The position numbers and the translations under genes were made by a program. The notes under the pieces were generated by a model that did not search any database, had not been told where the DNA came from, and worked only from the letters and a program-made list of their open reading frames with translations. Below are positions 51,700 through 61,012 of a stretch of DNA of 64,000 nucleotides, in pieces; within the stretch, counting starts at the first letter, position 1, and the number at the start of each line of letters is the position of its first letter. This DNA is from Pseudomonas sp. GM78 (GTDB lineage: Bacteria; Pseudomonadota; Gammaproteobacteria; Pseudomonadales; Pseudomonadaceae), in contig NZ_AKJF01000017.1 of the NCBI RefSeq assembly GCF_000282475.1, forward strand, positions 1 through 64,000, given 5' to 3'.

Positions 51700-53328
51700 A
51701 TGCCCGGCCTGCGTAACATTCCCATCAGCCGCCGCCTGTGGCTGATCCTGCTGACGTCCATCCTGATGCTGCTGATTCTCGCGGGCCTGCTGCTCAAGCA
51801 GAACCATGACGACCTCTATGCGGCCAAGGCCCTGAAAACCCGGCACGTGGTCGAGACCGCCAGCGGCATCCTGCGCCACTTCCAGAACCTGGAAGGCCAG
51901 GGTCTGGATCGTGAGCAGGCGCAACAACAGGCCCGCGCGGTCATACGCGACCTGCGCTACGACCGCGAGGACTACTTCTGGATCGAAGACCTCGACACGC
52001 GCATGGTCATGCACCCCAATGCCAAGCTCGAAGGCAAGCGCATGGCCGGCACCCGCGACCCTGACGGCAAGGCGCTGTTCGACGAGATGGTCGCCGTGGC
52101 CAACCGCGACGGCTCCGGCCTGGTGCACTACCGTTGGCCAAAGCCGGGCTCCGATGCGCCGGTGGAGAAGGTGTCCTATGTCGAACTGTTCAAGCCCTGG
52201 GGCTGGATCGTCGGCTCGGGCATCTACATCGACGACGTGCAAGTCGAGTTCCGCCGCCAGCTGATCAAGGCCTTCGTCATTGTGCTGACGATCGCCCTGC
52301 TGCTCAGCGCGCTGATCCTGCTGATCGCCCGCAGCATCGCCTCGCCCTTGGCGCAGGTGGTCAATGCCATGGAGAACATCGCCAGCGGCGAAGCCGACCT
52401 GACCCACAACCTGGACAGTCGCTGGCGCGATGAGCTGACCGCCCTGAGCAGCCACTTCAACGCGTTCACCCGCAAGCTGCGCACGGTGATCGGCCAGTCC
52501 ATGCAGACCGCCGGCCACCTGGACCAGGCCTCGCAATCGCTCGGCGAGATTGCCAGCAACAGCCAGCGCCACAGCCAACAGCAATCACAGCAGATGGAAC
52601 TGGTGGCCGCCGCCATCCACGAAGTCTCCTATGCCGTACAGGAAGTGGCGAAGAACGCCGAGCACGCCGCCAACGAAGTACGCCAGGCCGATGAGCAGGC
52701 ACGCCAGGGCCAGCACAACATCGACAGCAGCCTGCGCCAGATCGACCAGTTGTCCGAGACCATCAGCCAGGCTGTCGGAGTGATCCAGAGCCTGGCCCAG
52801 GAAAGCACCCAGATCGGCAGCGTGCTGGAAGTGATCCGCGCCATCGCCGAGCAAACCAACCTGCTGGCGCTGAACGCCGCCATCGAGGCCGCGCGCGCTG
52901 GCGAACAGGGTCGCGGCTTCGCCGTGGTGGCCGACGAAGTGCGCCTGCTGGCCCAGCGCACCCAGCAGTCCACCGCGCAGATCCAGGGCATGATCGAACG
53001 CCTGCAGGGCAACTCCGAAGCGGCGGTGAACGTCATCAATGCCAGCAGCCAGGCCGCGCAACAAACTGTGCTGCAGGCCCGGGAAACCGGTGAAAGCCTG
53101 CACCTGGTCATCGCGGCGCTGCGCAACCTCACTGAACTGAACGCCTCGATTGCCAGTGCCACCCTGGAGCAATCCCACGTGGTCGAGGACATCAACCAGA
53201 ATGTCACCCACGCCGCCTCGCTGGCCCAGGAGAATGCCCTGGCAGCGGATCAGTCCAATGAGGCCAGCCGGCATCTGGGTGAACTGGCGAGCCAGCTCAA
53301 TCGGCTATTGGGGCAGTTCCGCCTATGA
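51700..53328 (+). CDS. Methyl-accepting chemotaxis protein with single Cache domain
   Basis: 542 residues from the ATG at 51700 with GGAG seven bases upstream. Membrane helix near 15-35, a periplasmic single-Cache domain (about 36-185) with [38 protein letters not shown], a second helix (about 190-210), a HAMP segment, and the kinase-control tip [42 protein letters not shown]. Located 63 bases after the dehydrogenase gene, on the same strand. Single-Cache receptors of this type often bind short organic acids, in line with the operon. Confidence 0.93.
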   Translation: MPGLRNIPISRRLWLILLTSILMLLILAGLLLKQNHDDLYAAKALKTRHVVETASGILRHFQNLEGQGLDREQAQQQARAVIRDLRYDREDYFWIEDLDTRMVMHPNAKLEGKRMAGTRDPDGKALFDEMVAVANRDGSGLVHYRWPKPGSDAPVEKVSYVELFKPWGWIVGSGIYIDDVQVEFRRQLIKAFVIVLTIALLLSALILLIARSIASPLAQVVNAMENIASGEADLTHNLDSRWRDELTALSSHFNAFTRKLRTVIGQSMQTAGHLDQASQSLGEIASNSQRHSQQQSQQMELVAAAIHEVSYAVQEVAKNAEHAANEVRQADEQARQGQHNIDSSLRQIDQLSETISQAVGVIQSLAQESTQIGSVLEVIRAIAEQTNLLALNAAIEAARAGEQGRGFAVVADEVRLLAQRTQQSTAQIQGMIERLQGNSEAAVNVINASSQAAQQTVLQARETGESLHLVIAALRNLTELNASIASATLEQSHVVEDINQNVTHAASLAQENALAADQSNEASRHLGELASQLNRLLGQFRL

Positions 53329-53990
53329 ACGGGATGAGCCACTCTCTTTTGGCGGGGGCCATCGATCAGGTGCACCCCTCGCGATACCTGCAAACCCGGC
53401 AAAAAGCCCTCGAGCTGTTTGCCCGATGCGGTTTCAGCCGGGTCAGCATGCGCGACCTGGCCGCTTACCTGGGGATCAAGGCCGGCTCCATCTACAACCA
53501 CATCGATAGCAAGGAGGCCCTGCTGTTCGAATTGATCGAGGAACTCTACGAACAGTTGCTGCACGGCGCCAGCCAGGTGAACCGACGCAAATCCGCGCCC
53601 GCTGTGCGACTGCACGCGCTGCTGGAGGCGCACCTGCTGCTGCATGAGCGCATGGGCGCGCATTTTCGCCTGGCCGAGCATGACCTCCATTGCCTGGACA
53701 GCGAACAGCAGGCCTCGATCCTGGCGTTGCGCAGGCGCTACGAGGAGCACCTGGTGGTCACGATAGAGCAGCTCACCGGCGTACCGGTGAGCATCGCCCT
53801 GCGCTCGACCTTGAGCGGCATCGTGTCCCTGCTCAACCAACTGCCGGCCTGGATCGCAGACTCGCCGGCAAGCAAGGGAGCCCGTCGCAAGCTGCTGCAT
53901 GACATGGTCATGGGTGCCCTGCAGGGTGCGTTGCAGGCGACGCCCTCCAGCGGTTCGAAATTCCAGGCTCCTGCATCTACAGCGTCATGA
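53325..53990 (+). CDS. TetR family regulator, last gene of the valine-type operon
   Basis: 221 residues, start overlapping the chemoreceptor stop by four bases. HTH at about 20-65: [51 protein letters not shown]. The C-terminal part is a TetR_C-type ligand domain of fatty-acid or acyl-CoA sensing style. The final codons run into the partial iclR fragment that starts at 53977. Probably regulates this operon. Confidence 0.88.
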   Translation: MNGMSHSLLAGAIDQVHPSRYLQTRQKALELFARCGFSRVSMRDLAAYLGIKAGSIYNHIDSKEALLFELIEELYEQLLHGASQVNRRKSAPAVRLHALLEAHLLLHERMGAHFRLAEHDLHCLDSEQQASILALRRRYEEHLVVTIEQLTGVPVSIALRSTLSGIVSLLNQLPAWIADSPASKGARRKLLHDMVMGALQGALQATPSSGSKFQAPASTAS

Positions 53991-54094
53991 TCGACCGCAG
54001 CAACGCCTGGCCTTCATACAAGGTCGACAGATAACGTTCGCGCATCTGCTCCACGGTCATTCGCGATGCATGGGTGGTCAGCGTCAAGGTGGCC
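53977..54094 (-). pseudogene. Orphan 3' end of an iclR gene
   Basis: 118 bases that match the last 118 bases of the intact iclR gene (55148-55265) with about 10 differences (roughly 91 percent). Translated on the minus strand it gives ATLTLTTHASRMTVEQMRER and ends in SIMTL then TAG, differing from the intact protein at only two residues, so the differences are mostly silent. There is no upstream part of the gene: homology stops at GGCC (54094), just before the DapF paralogue. Confidence 0.85.
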
Positions 54095-54114
54095 AATAGT
54101 GGCCTGCCTGAAAA

Positions 54115-54930
54115 TCAGGCTTTTAACGAAGCATCCGCGATTATTCCGGAAAAAGTCGTCTCTACCGGCCCAGTGAGAAAGACTGATCCCACGCCGTCCC
54201 ATTGGACCGTTACGGCTCCACCGTCACATTCAACTTCAACGCAATTGTCTAACAAGCCACGACGAATGCCGTTCACCGCGGCGCCACAAGAGCAGGAGCC
54301 TGAACCCAGCGGGATACCACCCCCGCGCTCCCAAATTCGCAACCGGATGTGCTTCCGGTCAATGACCTGCACGAAATGCACGTTCGTCCTGAGGGGAAAC
54401 AAGGACGTGGTTTCAATTGTCGGCCCAATCGACGCAATCTCAACAGCTGTCAGATCATCGACAAAATAGGTGCAGTGCGGATTTCCCATGCCACAGGCTG
54501 TTGGGCTACCCGCCAGTGGCAACAGCAAAGTATCCATTTCCAAAGCCAGAGGAACATCTGACCAGCCCAAAAGCGGTTTTCCCATGTCTACAGAAATGGC
54601 GCCAGTTGAGGTTCGCTCGCAAGTTAGCAAGCCACGGTTGGTTCGCAGCGTTACTGAAGTCATGTTGGAGCCACGCATCAACATATCCGCGGCCCCGCGC
54701 GTTGCGCTGCCACAAGCGTCCAGCGGTGAGCCATCGGCATTCCAGAACATCAAACGCGCATCTGCATCATCGCAGTCGAACACCACCGCGAGTTGATTGA
54801 AGCCGACTCCTCGGTTCCGATCCCCCATTCGCCGAGCCATATTGCTGGTAATTGGATTGGGTAAATTTCGCGAGTCGACGATAACGAAATCATCACCATT
54901 GGCATGCATTTTATGAAAGCTCAGCGGCAT
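54115..54930 (-). CDS. Diverged DapF-family epimerase
   Basis: 271 residues from the ATG at 54930; the ORF extends upstream but the family starts at MPLSFHKMHANGDDFVIVDSR. The first catalytic cysteine is at the canonical position, C73 in DACGSATRG, though N of CGNG is Ser. The second region reads ERGGGIPLGSGSCSCGAAV with C213/C215, while the Glu that contacts diaminopimelate (GET) is replaced by GIP. So it has the two-base Cys racemase scaffold but perhaps another amino-acid substrate. Base composition is lower in GC than its neighbours, and it sits between two partial iclR copies. Confidence 0.85.
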   Translation of the reverse strand: MPLSFHKMHANGDDFVIVDSRNLPNPITSNMARRMGDRNRGVGFNQLAVVFDCDDADARLMFWNADGSPLDACGSATRGAADMLMRGSNMTSVTLRTNRGLLTCERTSTGAISVDMGKPLLGWSDVPLALEMDTLLLPLAGSPTACGMGNPHCTYFVDDLTAVEIASIGPTIETTSLFPLRTNVHFVQVIDRKHIRLRIWERGGGIPLGSGSCSCGAAVNGIRRGLLDNCVEVECDGGAVTVQWDGVGSVFLTGPVETTFSGIIADASLKA

Positions 54931-55147
54931 AAATTGACCTGGCGGCGAGACGTGTGATGAATTAACGCATTGAAGCGATCTACCCCTATTTGCATAACTA
55001 TTGCAAGACTCATTAGGCGGATGCGCTAAGCAGACTGGATAGATCGTTAGATTTGATTCGTCACCGTCTACTTTTGACCGATAGCTGCCCTCGGCAACCG
55101 TCCACTTCGGGTCGACTGCAACCTTCCCCACAGGCAACACCATCGCC

Positions 55148-55921
55148 CTACAACGTCATAATCGGCCGCAACAACGCCTGACCTTCATACAATGCAGACA
55201 AATAACGTTCGCGCATCTGCTCCACGGTCATTCGCGACGCATGGGTGGTCAGCGTCAAGGTGGCCTGCAACTGCCCTGCGCGATCAATCAACGGCACGCT
55301 CAACACCCGCATGCCCACTTCGTATTCCTGATCCACCAGCACGTAGCCTCGCTGCGCCGCCAAGGCGATTTCGGCGCGGATCTGCTTTTCATCGGTGAGC
55401 GTGTACGGCGTGATCGCCTGTGGCGGGTTGCGTTCGAAATACGCGTCGAGTGCCTCGGCATTCAGGCTCGCCAGCCAGAGCCGGCCACTGCCGGTGCAAT
55501 ACATGGGCACCCGTGAGCCAGGCCGGATCGACATCGAGGTGATGTGGCTGTAGCGACTGCGCACTACATGCACGATGTCATCGCCGTCGCGAATGCCCAC
55601 CGACACATGCTCCTGGGTGGTTCGCGCCACCTGTTCGACGATCGGCCGCAGCATGCGCGGCAGCACGGCCGAATCGACATAGGCCTGGCCGATGCGCAAG
55701 GTCTTGGCGGTCAGCCAGTAGTAGCGCCCATCGGTCTGCGCGAAGTCGTCATGCACCAGGGTCAGCAGGAAACGCCGGGCGGCGCTCTGGGTCATGTCGG
55801 CCATGCGCGCTACCTCCGGCACACTCAGGCGCGGATGCTCCTGGGAAAACAACTGCAACAGCGCCAGGCCCTTTTGCAGGCCGACGATCAGGTCCCGTTG
55901 ATGGATGGTGGGCTGCTTCAT
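55148..55921 (-). CDS. IclR family regulator (PcaR/PobR-like)
   Basis: 257 residues. HTH at about 12-75: GLQKGLALLQLFSQEHPRLSVPEVARMADMTQSAARRFLLTLVHDDF. The C-terminal effector domain includes VPMYCTGSGRLWLASL and the ending TLTTHASRMTVEQMRERYL typical of the PcaR/PcaU/PobR branch, which sense aromatic acids or hydroaromatics. Divergent from the shikimate-dehydrogenase operon, with paired operator-like sites between. Its 3' end is repeated at 53977. Confidence 0.9.
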   Translation of the reverse strand: MKQPTIHQRDLIVGLQKGLALLQLFSQEHPRLSVPEVARMADMTQSAARRFLLTLVHDDFAQTDGRYYWLTAKTLRIGQAYVDSAVLPRMLRPIVEQVARTTQEHVSVGIRDGDDIVHVVRSRYSHITSMSIRPGSRVPMYCTGSGRLWLASLNAEALDAYFERNPPQAITPYTLTDEKQIRAEIALAAQRGYVLVDQEYEVGMRVLSVPLIDRAGQLQATLTLTTHASRMTVEQMRERYLSALYEGQALLRPIMTL

Positions 55922-55947
55922 CGCGACGACTCTTATTCAGGTAAGTA

Positions 55948-55986
55948 GTGCGATTATCGCATTGCTGGTGCGATTATCAACGCAAA
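55948..55986. promoter_or_regulatory. Tandem IclR operator sites
   Basis: GTGCGATTATC occurs at 55948 and again at 55968, exactly 20 bp (two helical turns) apart. The first copy is a perfect palindrome TGCGAT-T-ATCGCA (55949-55961). The motif resembles the GTTCGATAATCGCAC repeats bound by PcaU/PobR. It lies 27 bases upstream of the iclR start and about 90 upstream of the divergent operon. Confidence 0.72.
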
Positions 55987-56067
55987 CGCCTGGCAGTCTG
56001 ATTGTCCGCCTCCCTCCCCCGCTCGCACTATCGACCCCACAACACAGCCAATAAGCGGGTACATCAA

Positions 56068-56886
56068 ATGATTCAGGGTTCGACTGAACTGGTCGCCATC
56101 GTCGGCTCGCCTGTGACACAGGTCAAATCGCCGGAAAACTTCAACCGCTGGTTCGCTGAGCACCGGCAGAACGTTGCCATGCTGGCCATCGACCTGGCGC
56201 CGACCGCTCTGCAGAACTTCGTCGAGACCTTGCGTGGCTGGCAAAACCTGCGCGGCTGCGTGGTCACCGTCCCTTACAAACAGCTACTGGCCGGCCGCCT
56301 CGACAGCGTCAGTGCGCGCTCGGCGGCTCTGGGGTCGGTCAACGTGATCCGGCGCGAGGTCGACGGCCGGCTGGTGGGCGATATCGTCGACGGTGAAGGG
56401 TTTCTCAGTGCGGCGCGCCAGCAGGGTTTCAATCCGCGGGACAAACAGGCGCTGGTGATCGGCACCGGCGGTGTCGGCAGTGCGATTGCTTATTCACTGT
56501 GCCAGGCCGGGGTCAGTCACCTGGTGATCAGCGATTTGAACGCGGAGCGCGTCGAGATGCTCGGCGAACTGCTGCGCGGTGCTTTTCCCGAGATCGTGAT
56601 CAGCGCCGACCCCGCCTCGCTCGAACACTTCGACCTGGTGGTCAACGCCTCGCCGGTCGGCATGGGCGCTACCGGCGATGAAGGCCCTCTGCCGTTGCCG
56701 CAAGACCTGATGCAAAGCCTGCAGGCGTCGACGCTGGTCGCCGATGTCGTGACGTCGCCGGCCATCACGCCGTTTCTCGCCTTCGCCCGACACCGTGGTT
56801 GCACGATCCAGACCGGCCCGCAAATGGCCCTGGCGCAACTGGGCAACCTCGGCCACTTCATGGGCGTGACACCGCTGCAGATCTGA
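56068..56886 (+). CDS. Shikimate/quinate dehydrogenase family protein
   Basis: 272 residues from the ATG at 56068. N-terminal substrate domain with GSPVTQVKSPENFNRWF (normally S-x-SP) and GCVVTVPYKQLL holding the catalytic Lys; the Asp lies in VGDIVDGEGF. NAD(P) domain with IGTGGVGSAIAYSLCQAGV and VVNASPVGMG. Changes from AroE (VTVPYK kept, GDNTDG to GDIVDG) point to a catabolic AroE-like enzyme acting on a hydroaromatic acid rather than biosynthesis. First gene of the operon controlled by the divergent IclR. Confidence 0.88.
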   Translation: MIQGSTELVAIVGSPVTQVKSPENFNRWFAEHRQNVAMLAIDLAPTALQNFVETLRGWQNLRGCVVTVPYKQLLAGRLDSVSARSAALGSVNVIRREVDGRLVGDIVDGEGFLSAARQQGFNPRDKQALVIGTGGVGSAIAYSLCQAGVSHLVISDLNAERVEMLGELLRGAFPEIVISADPASLEHFDLVVNASPVGMGATGDEGPLPLPQDLMQSLQASTLVADVVTSPAITPFLAFARHRGCTIQTGPQMALAQLGNLGHFMGVTPLQI

Positions 56887-56918
56887 TCTGCGGTCGTGTC
56901 CTCGAGAGGCGATAGACA

Positions 56919-58697
56919 ATGAACATGACGACTACCCAGCTCCCTGCCGGTGCCGACCTGACCTACGACGTGATTGTCCTGGGCAGCGGCGCCGCCGGTT
57001 TCGCTGCGGCGGTGACCGCCAGTTGCCGCGGCCTCAAGGTCTTGCTGGTGGAAAAGACCGAAGCCTTCGGCGGCACCTCGGCGATTTCCGGTGGCGCGGT
57101 CTGGCTGCACGACACCGATCAGGCCCGGGCCGCCGGGCACCACCTGGGCGCCGAGCAGATGCGCCGCTATCTCAAGGAAGTGATCGGTGCCGGCTACAAC
57201 CCGGTGCTGATCGATTCCTTCATCGACAATGGTCGTGAAGCCTTGAGCTTTTTGCAGGCCCACAGCGAGCTCAAATACAGCCTGCGGCCACTGTCGCCCG
57301 ACTACTACCCGGACTTGCCCGGCGGCACGCAAACCGGTCGCGCCCTGGAAATCGACGAGTACGACGGGCGCAAGCTCGGCGAGCACTTCAAAGACCTGAA
57401 GCGGCCACCGGACGGCATGCTGCTGTTCGGCGGCATGATGGTCAATCGTGTCGACATCCAGCACTTCCTCAGCTTCAAGCGCTCGCCTAAATCGCTCTGG
57501 CACTGCCTGAAACTGATGGGCCGATATGCCAAGGATCGCCTCAGCCATCCACGCGGCACGCGCCTGACCGTGGGCAATGCCTTGATCGCCCGGCTGGCGA
57601 CCACCGCCTTCGCCAATGGCGTCGACTTGTGGCTCGAAGCGTCGCCCGAAGCGCTGCTGATCGAACAGGCAAGCGTAAAGGGCGTGCAGATCACCTGGCG
57701 CGGACAAACCCGCAAGGTATGGGCCAGGGGCGGCGTGGTATTGGCCATGGGCGGATTTGCCGCCGGCGCTCAGGCCGCGGGGCAGCGACCCGCGACGGAC
57801 TCGGAACACTGGAGCATGTCGCCAGCGGCCAACGTGGGTGATGGACAGCGACTGGCTGCCTGGGTCGACGCCGCCATTGGCGACAACCTTGCGGCAAATT
57901 TCTTCTGGGCGCCGGTCTCGGTGCTGCGCAAAGCCGACGGCAGCCTGGAGCGCTTTCCGCACCTGGTGACCGATCGGGCCAAACCCGGTGTGATCGCGGT
58001 CAATCGCGCCGGGCAACGTTTCGTCAACGAATCGGACTCTTACCACTGCTTCGTCGAAGGCATGTTCGCCAATGGCGGCGCCAATGCGCCCTGCTGGCTG
58101 ATCTGTGACAGCGAAGCCTTGAACCGGTACGGCATGGGCCTGGCCCGTCCGCGACCGGTCGACAACAGCGCGTTGATCGAAGCCGGTTATCTGCTGCGCG
58201 CAGACAGCCTCGCCGAACTGGCGCTCATTGCCGGCATCGATGCCACGGCCCTGGAGCAGACCCTGACGCAGTTCAACGCCGATGCGGCCCTTGGCGTCGA
58301 CCGTCAGTTCGGCAAAGGCAGCAGCGCCTACAACCGCTACATGGGCGACCCGCTTCACGGCCCCAACCCGTGCCTGAAGCCGCTGCACAAGGCGCCGTTC
58401 TACGCCATTCGCCTGTTTACCGGAGACCTCGGCTCGGCTCGCGGACTGGTCACCAACGGCCAGGCCAACGTGCTCGACCGCAGCGGCGCACCGATCCCCG
58501 GCCTGTACGCCGCCGGCAACGAAATGAATTCGATCATGGACGGCACCTACCCCGGTCCCGGCATCACCCTCGGCCCGGGCATCACCTTCGGCTACCTCGC
58601 CGCCAGTGACATGGCAGCCCGTCTTGAACGCAACACAACCCAACAAACCCACAGTGGAGAACAGCATGTACTACGAACTGCGCACCTACACGATTAA
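56919..58697 (+). CDS. FAD-dependent flavoprotein, fumarate-reductase/ketosteroid-dehydrogenase type
   Basis: 592 residues. FAD motif VIVLGSGAAGFAAAVTASCRG and GGTSAISGGAVWLH at the N-terminus, and the closing FAD segment NEMNSIMDGTYPGPGITLGPGITFGYLAA. Middle sections (FVNESDSYHCFVEGMF) match the FRD/KstD superfamily. It would dehydrogenate a ring or side chain, in line with aromatisation of a hydroaromatic. The last ten codons overlap the NIPSNAP gene. Confidence 0.88.
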   Translation: MNMTTTQLPAGADLTYDVIVLGSGAAGFAAAVTASCRGLKVLLVEKTEAFGGTSAISGGAVWLHDTDQARAAGHHLGAEQMRRYLKEVIGAGYNPVLIDSFIDNGREALSFLQAHSELKYSLRPLSPDYYPDLPGGTQTGRALEIDEYDGRKLGEHFKDLKRPPDGMLLFGGMMVNRVDIQHFLSFKRSPKSLWHCLKLMGRYAKDRLSHPRGTRLTVGNALIARLATTAFANGVDLWLEASPEALLIEQASVKGVQITWRGQTRKVWARGGVVLAMGGFAAGAQAAGQRPATDSEHWSMSPAANVGDGQRLAAWVDAAIGDNLAANFFWAPVSVLRKADGSLERFPHLVTDRAKPGVIAVNRAGQRFVNESDSYHCFVEGMFANGGANAPCWLICDSEALNRYGMGLARPRPVDNSALIEAGYLLRADSLAELALIAGIDATALEQTLTQFNADAALGVDRQFGKGSSAYNRYMGDPLHGPNPCLKPLHKAPFYAIRLFTGDLGSARGLVTNGQANVLDRSGAPIPGLYAAGNEMNSIMDGTYPGPGITLGPGITFGYLAASDMAARLERNTTQQTHSGEQHVLRTAHLHD

Positions 58698-58986
58698 ACC
58701 GACCCGCCTTGGCGACTGGCTAGCCCTGTACAAAAGCGCGGCACTGGCCGTGCAGCAGGAGCACCTGGGCAACCTGGTCGGTTTCTTCACCACCGAAATC
58801 GGTGAGGTCAACCAGGTGGTGCACATCTGGGCCTACACCAGCCTCGACGATCGCATGGCCCGGCGCACAGCCATGGCAGCCGATCGGCGCTGGCAGGACT
58901 TTGCCCGGCAGAACAGGGAGCTCGACGCCGTGGTGACGCTGGAGTCGCGCCTGCTGCGCCCCACCGACTTCTCACCGTTGCAATAA
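58666..58986 (+). CDS. NIPSNAP family protein
   Basis: 106 residues, one dimeric alpha-beta barrel with the family opening MYYELRTYTIKPTRLGDWLALYK and VVHIWAYTSLDDRMARRTAM. Overlaps the preceding flavoprotein by 32 bases, a sign of translational coupling. NIPSNAP proteins in catabolic operons have no settled role; a ligand-binding or small catalytic partner is possible. Confidence 0.88.
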   Translation: MYYELRTYTIKPTRLGDWLALYKSAALAVQQEHLGNLVGFFTTEIGEVNQVVHIWAYTSLDDRMARRTAMAADRRWQDFARQNRELDAVVTLESRLLRPTDFSPLQ

Positions 58987-58991
58987 CCGTC

Positions 58992-59095
58992 CCTGTAGGA
59001 GCGAGCCTGCTCGCGATGGACGTCAACGATGACGCGGGGTGCCTGGATACACGCGGTGGATTTCAGATCATCGCGAGCATGCTCGCTCCTACAGG
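58992..59095. repeat. REP pair inside the operon
   Basis: CCTGTAGGAGCGAGCCTGCT (58992-59019) and its complement ending CTCGCTCCTACAGG (59069-59095) face each other around a 49-base spacer, between the NIPSNAP stop and the second flavoprotein start. This may weaken coupling of the last gene. Confidence 0.9.
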
Positions 59096-59129
59096 AAAAA
59101 GCCCAAAAAGAGACACAATGGAGGTCGCC

Positions 59130-60845
59130 ATGAGCACCTTGCCGTCGATGAATGTCGACGACCTTATCTGTGATGTCCTGGTCATTGGTTCCGGCGCCTC
59201 GGGCCTGGCGACTGCCGTCACCTGCGCCGAACTTGGCCTAGACGTCATAGTGGTAGAAAAAGAACCCGTTCTCGGTGGTACCAGTGCCTGGTCGGGTGGC
59301 TGGCTGTGGATCCCTCGCAACCCCCTGGCAGTCGCCGAAGGCACGGTGGAAGAACTCGAACAGGCACGGACCTACCTGCGCCATGAACTGCACAGCGATG
59401 TGCTCGACCCGCGCCTGGAGATGTTCCTCGAACAAGGCCCGAAGATGGTCGAGTTTTTTCAGCGCCACACCGAAGTGCAATTTTTCTCCGGCAGCAAGAT
59501 GCCGGACTTTCATGCCAGCGAAGGTCATGCCAGCGGTGGTCGCTCACTCTGCGCGTTGCCGTTCGATGGTCGTCGACTGGGTCCCTGGATCAACCAGCTG
59601 CGGCGTCCGCTGGACCTCATCAGCCTTGGCGGAATGGGCATTGCCGGCGGCGCCGATCTCAACCATTTCCTCAATGCGACCCAATCGCCAAGGTCAATGC
59701 TGTATGCCGGCAAACGCCTGTTGCGCCATGCCCGTGACCTGATGCGCCACGGCCGGGGCATGCTCCTGGTGAACGGCAACGCCTTGGTCGCCCGGCTGCT
59801 GAAAAGCGCCCTCGACCGCAACGTCCGCCTGCTGACCGAGACGCCGGTGCATGAGCTGCTGCGTGAGGATCAGCGTGTGGTTGGCGCCCGCATCGAGCGC
59901 AGCGCACGCCTGCTCGACATCCGCGCACGACGGGGTGTGGTGATGGCCTGCGGCGGGTTCCCCCACGACCGGCAACGCATTGCCCGGCAGTTCGCCCATG
60001 CCCCTGATGGCAGCGCCCACTTGAGCGCTGCCCCCAAGGGCAATACCGGCGACGGCTTGCGCCTGGGTGAAAGCGTCGGCGCACGCGTCGCCTGCGACCT
60101 GGCGCATGCCGCGGCGTGGGCACCGGTCTCTCGCGTGCCGCGCGAGGACGGAGGCTTCAGTGGTTTTCCACATTTGATGGAGCGGGCCAAACCGGGTTTT
60201 CTCGCGGTGCGTCAGGATGGTCGACGCTTCGTCAACGAAGCAGACTCCTACCATGACTACATGTGCGCACTGTTCGACGCCTGCAAACCTGGAGAAACCC
60301 CGGTGTCCTGGCTGATCTGCGACCACCGCGCCCAGCGGCGCTATGGCCTGGGCTGGTCCAGACCCTTTCCGTTCCCGACAGCGTCGTATGTGCGCAAGGG
60401 CTATCTGTTCAAGGACGCGACCCTGGCGGGACTGGCACACCAGTGCGGAATCGATGCGCAGCAACTGCAGGCCACGGTCGATACCTTCAACCAGTTTGCC
60501 GAGGAAGGCTGCGATCCGCAGTTTCGGCGTGGTGAGTCGCTGTACAACAAAAACCAGGGGGAGATTCTCCAGGGTCCCAACCCGTCCCTGGGCAGCCTGC
60601 GCCAAGCCCCCTTCTACGCCGTAAAGCTGGTGCACGGCAGCCTCGGCACCTTCGCCGGTCTGCACACCGATGCCTGTGCCCGGGTACTGGACAAAAACGA
60701 GGCGCCGATTCAAGGGTTGTTCGCCGTGGGCAATGATATGAACAGCGTCATGAACGGTTATTACCCCAGCGGTGGCATCACCCTCGGGCCGGGCATGACG
60801 TTCGGCTACATTGCCGCAAGAACGCTTGCAGGCTCGACGGCTTGA
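59130..60845 (+). CDS. Second FAD-dependent flavoprotein, paralogue of the first
   Basis: 571 residues from the ATG at 59130 with GGAGG five bases upstream. Same plan as the gene at 56919: DVLVIGSGASGLATAVTCAELG, GGTSAWSGGWLWIP, FVNEADSYHDYMCALF and NDMNSVMNGYYPSGGITLGPGMTFGYIAA. The presence of two paralogues in one operon suggests two consecutive dehydrogenations or two related substrates. FRD/KstD superfamily, cytosolic or peripheral. Confidence 0.88.
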   Translation: MSTLPSMNVDDLICDVLVIGSGASGLATAVTCAELGLDVIVVEKEPVLGGTSAWSGGWLWIPRNPLAVAEGTVEELEQARTYLRHELHSDVLDPRLEMFLEQGPKMVEFFQRHTEVQFFSGSKMPDFHASEGHASGGRSLCALPFDGRRLGPWINQLRRPLDLISLGGMGIAGGADLNHFLNATQSPRSMLYAGKRLLRHARDLMRHGRGMLLVNGNALVARLLKSALDRNVRLLTETPVHELLREDQRVVGARIERSARLLDIRARRGVVMACGGFPHDRQRIARQFAHAPDGSAHLSAAPKGNTGDGLRLGESVGARVACDLAHAAAWAPVSRVPREDGGFSGFPHLMERAKPGFLAVRQDGRRFVNEADSYHDYMCALFDACKPGETPVSWLICDHRAQRRYGLGWSRPFPFPTASYVRKGYLFKDATLAGLAHQCGIDAQQLQATVDTFNQFAEEGCDPQFRRGESLYNKNQGEILQGPNPSLGSLRQAPFYAVKLVHGSLGTFAGLHTDACARVLDKNEAPIQGLFAVGNDMNSVMNGYYPSGGITLGPGMTFGYIAARTLAGSTA

Positions 60846-61012
60846 CGCAGAGCGCTCTGGCAGGCGTTGCGCAAATTGCAGGGGCGCCCTAGAACTTTTC
60901 CCTGATTGCCGGTCTATTTGGATAGGCACATCCGCTCGCAAGCGCGAACCCGCAGGCTTCGCGCAACCGGATGGCCACACGTCCAATTGTCAATCAGAGG
61001 TTGTCTTCGCTC

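Noticed and set aside
50293-52584. Antisense ORF of 763 codons
   Set aside because: It lies opposite the acyl-CoA dehydrogenase and chemoreceptor genes, which have full motifs; long antisense frames are common in this GC-rich DNA.
56517-58667. Antisense ORF of 716 codons
   Set aside because: It is the shadow of the first flavoprotein gene and has low-complexity composition without any motif.
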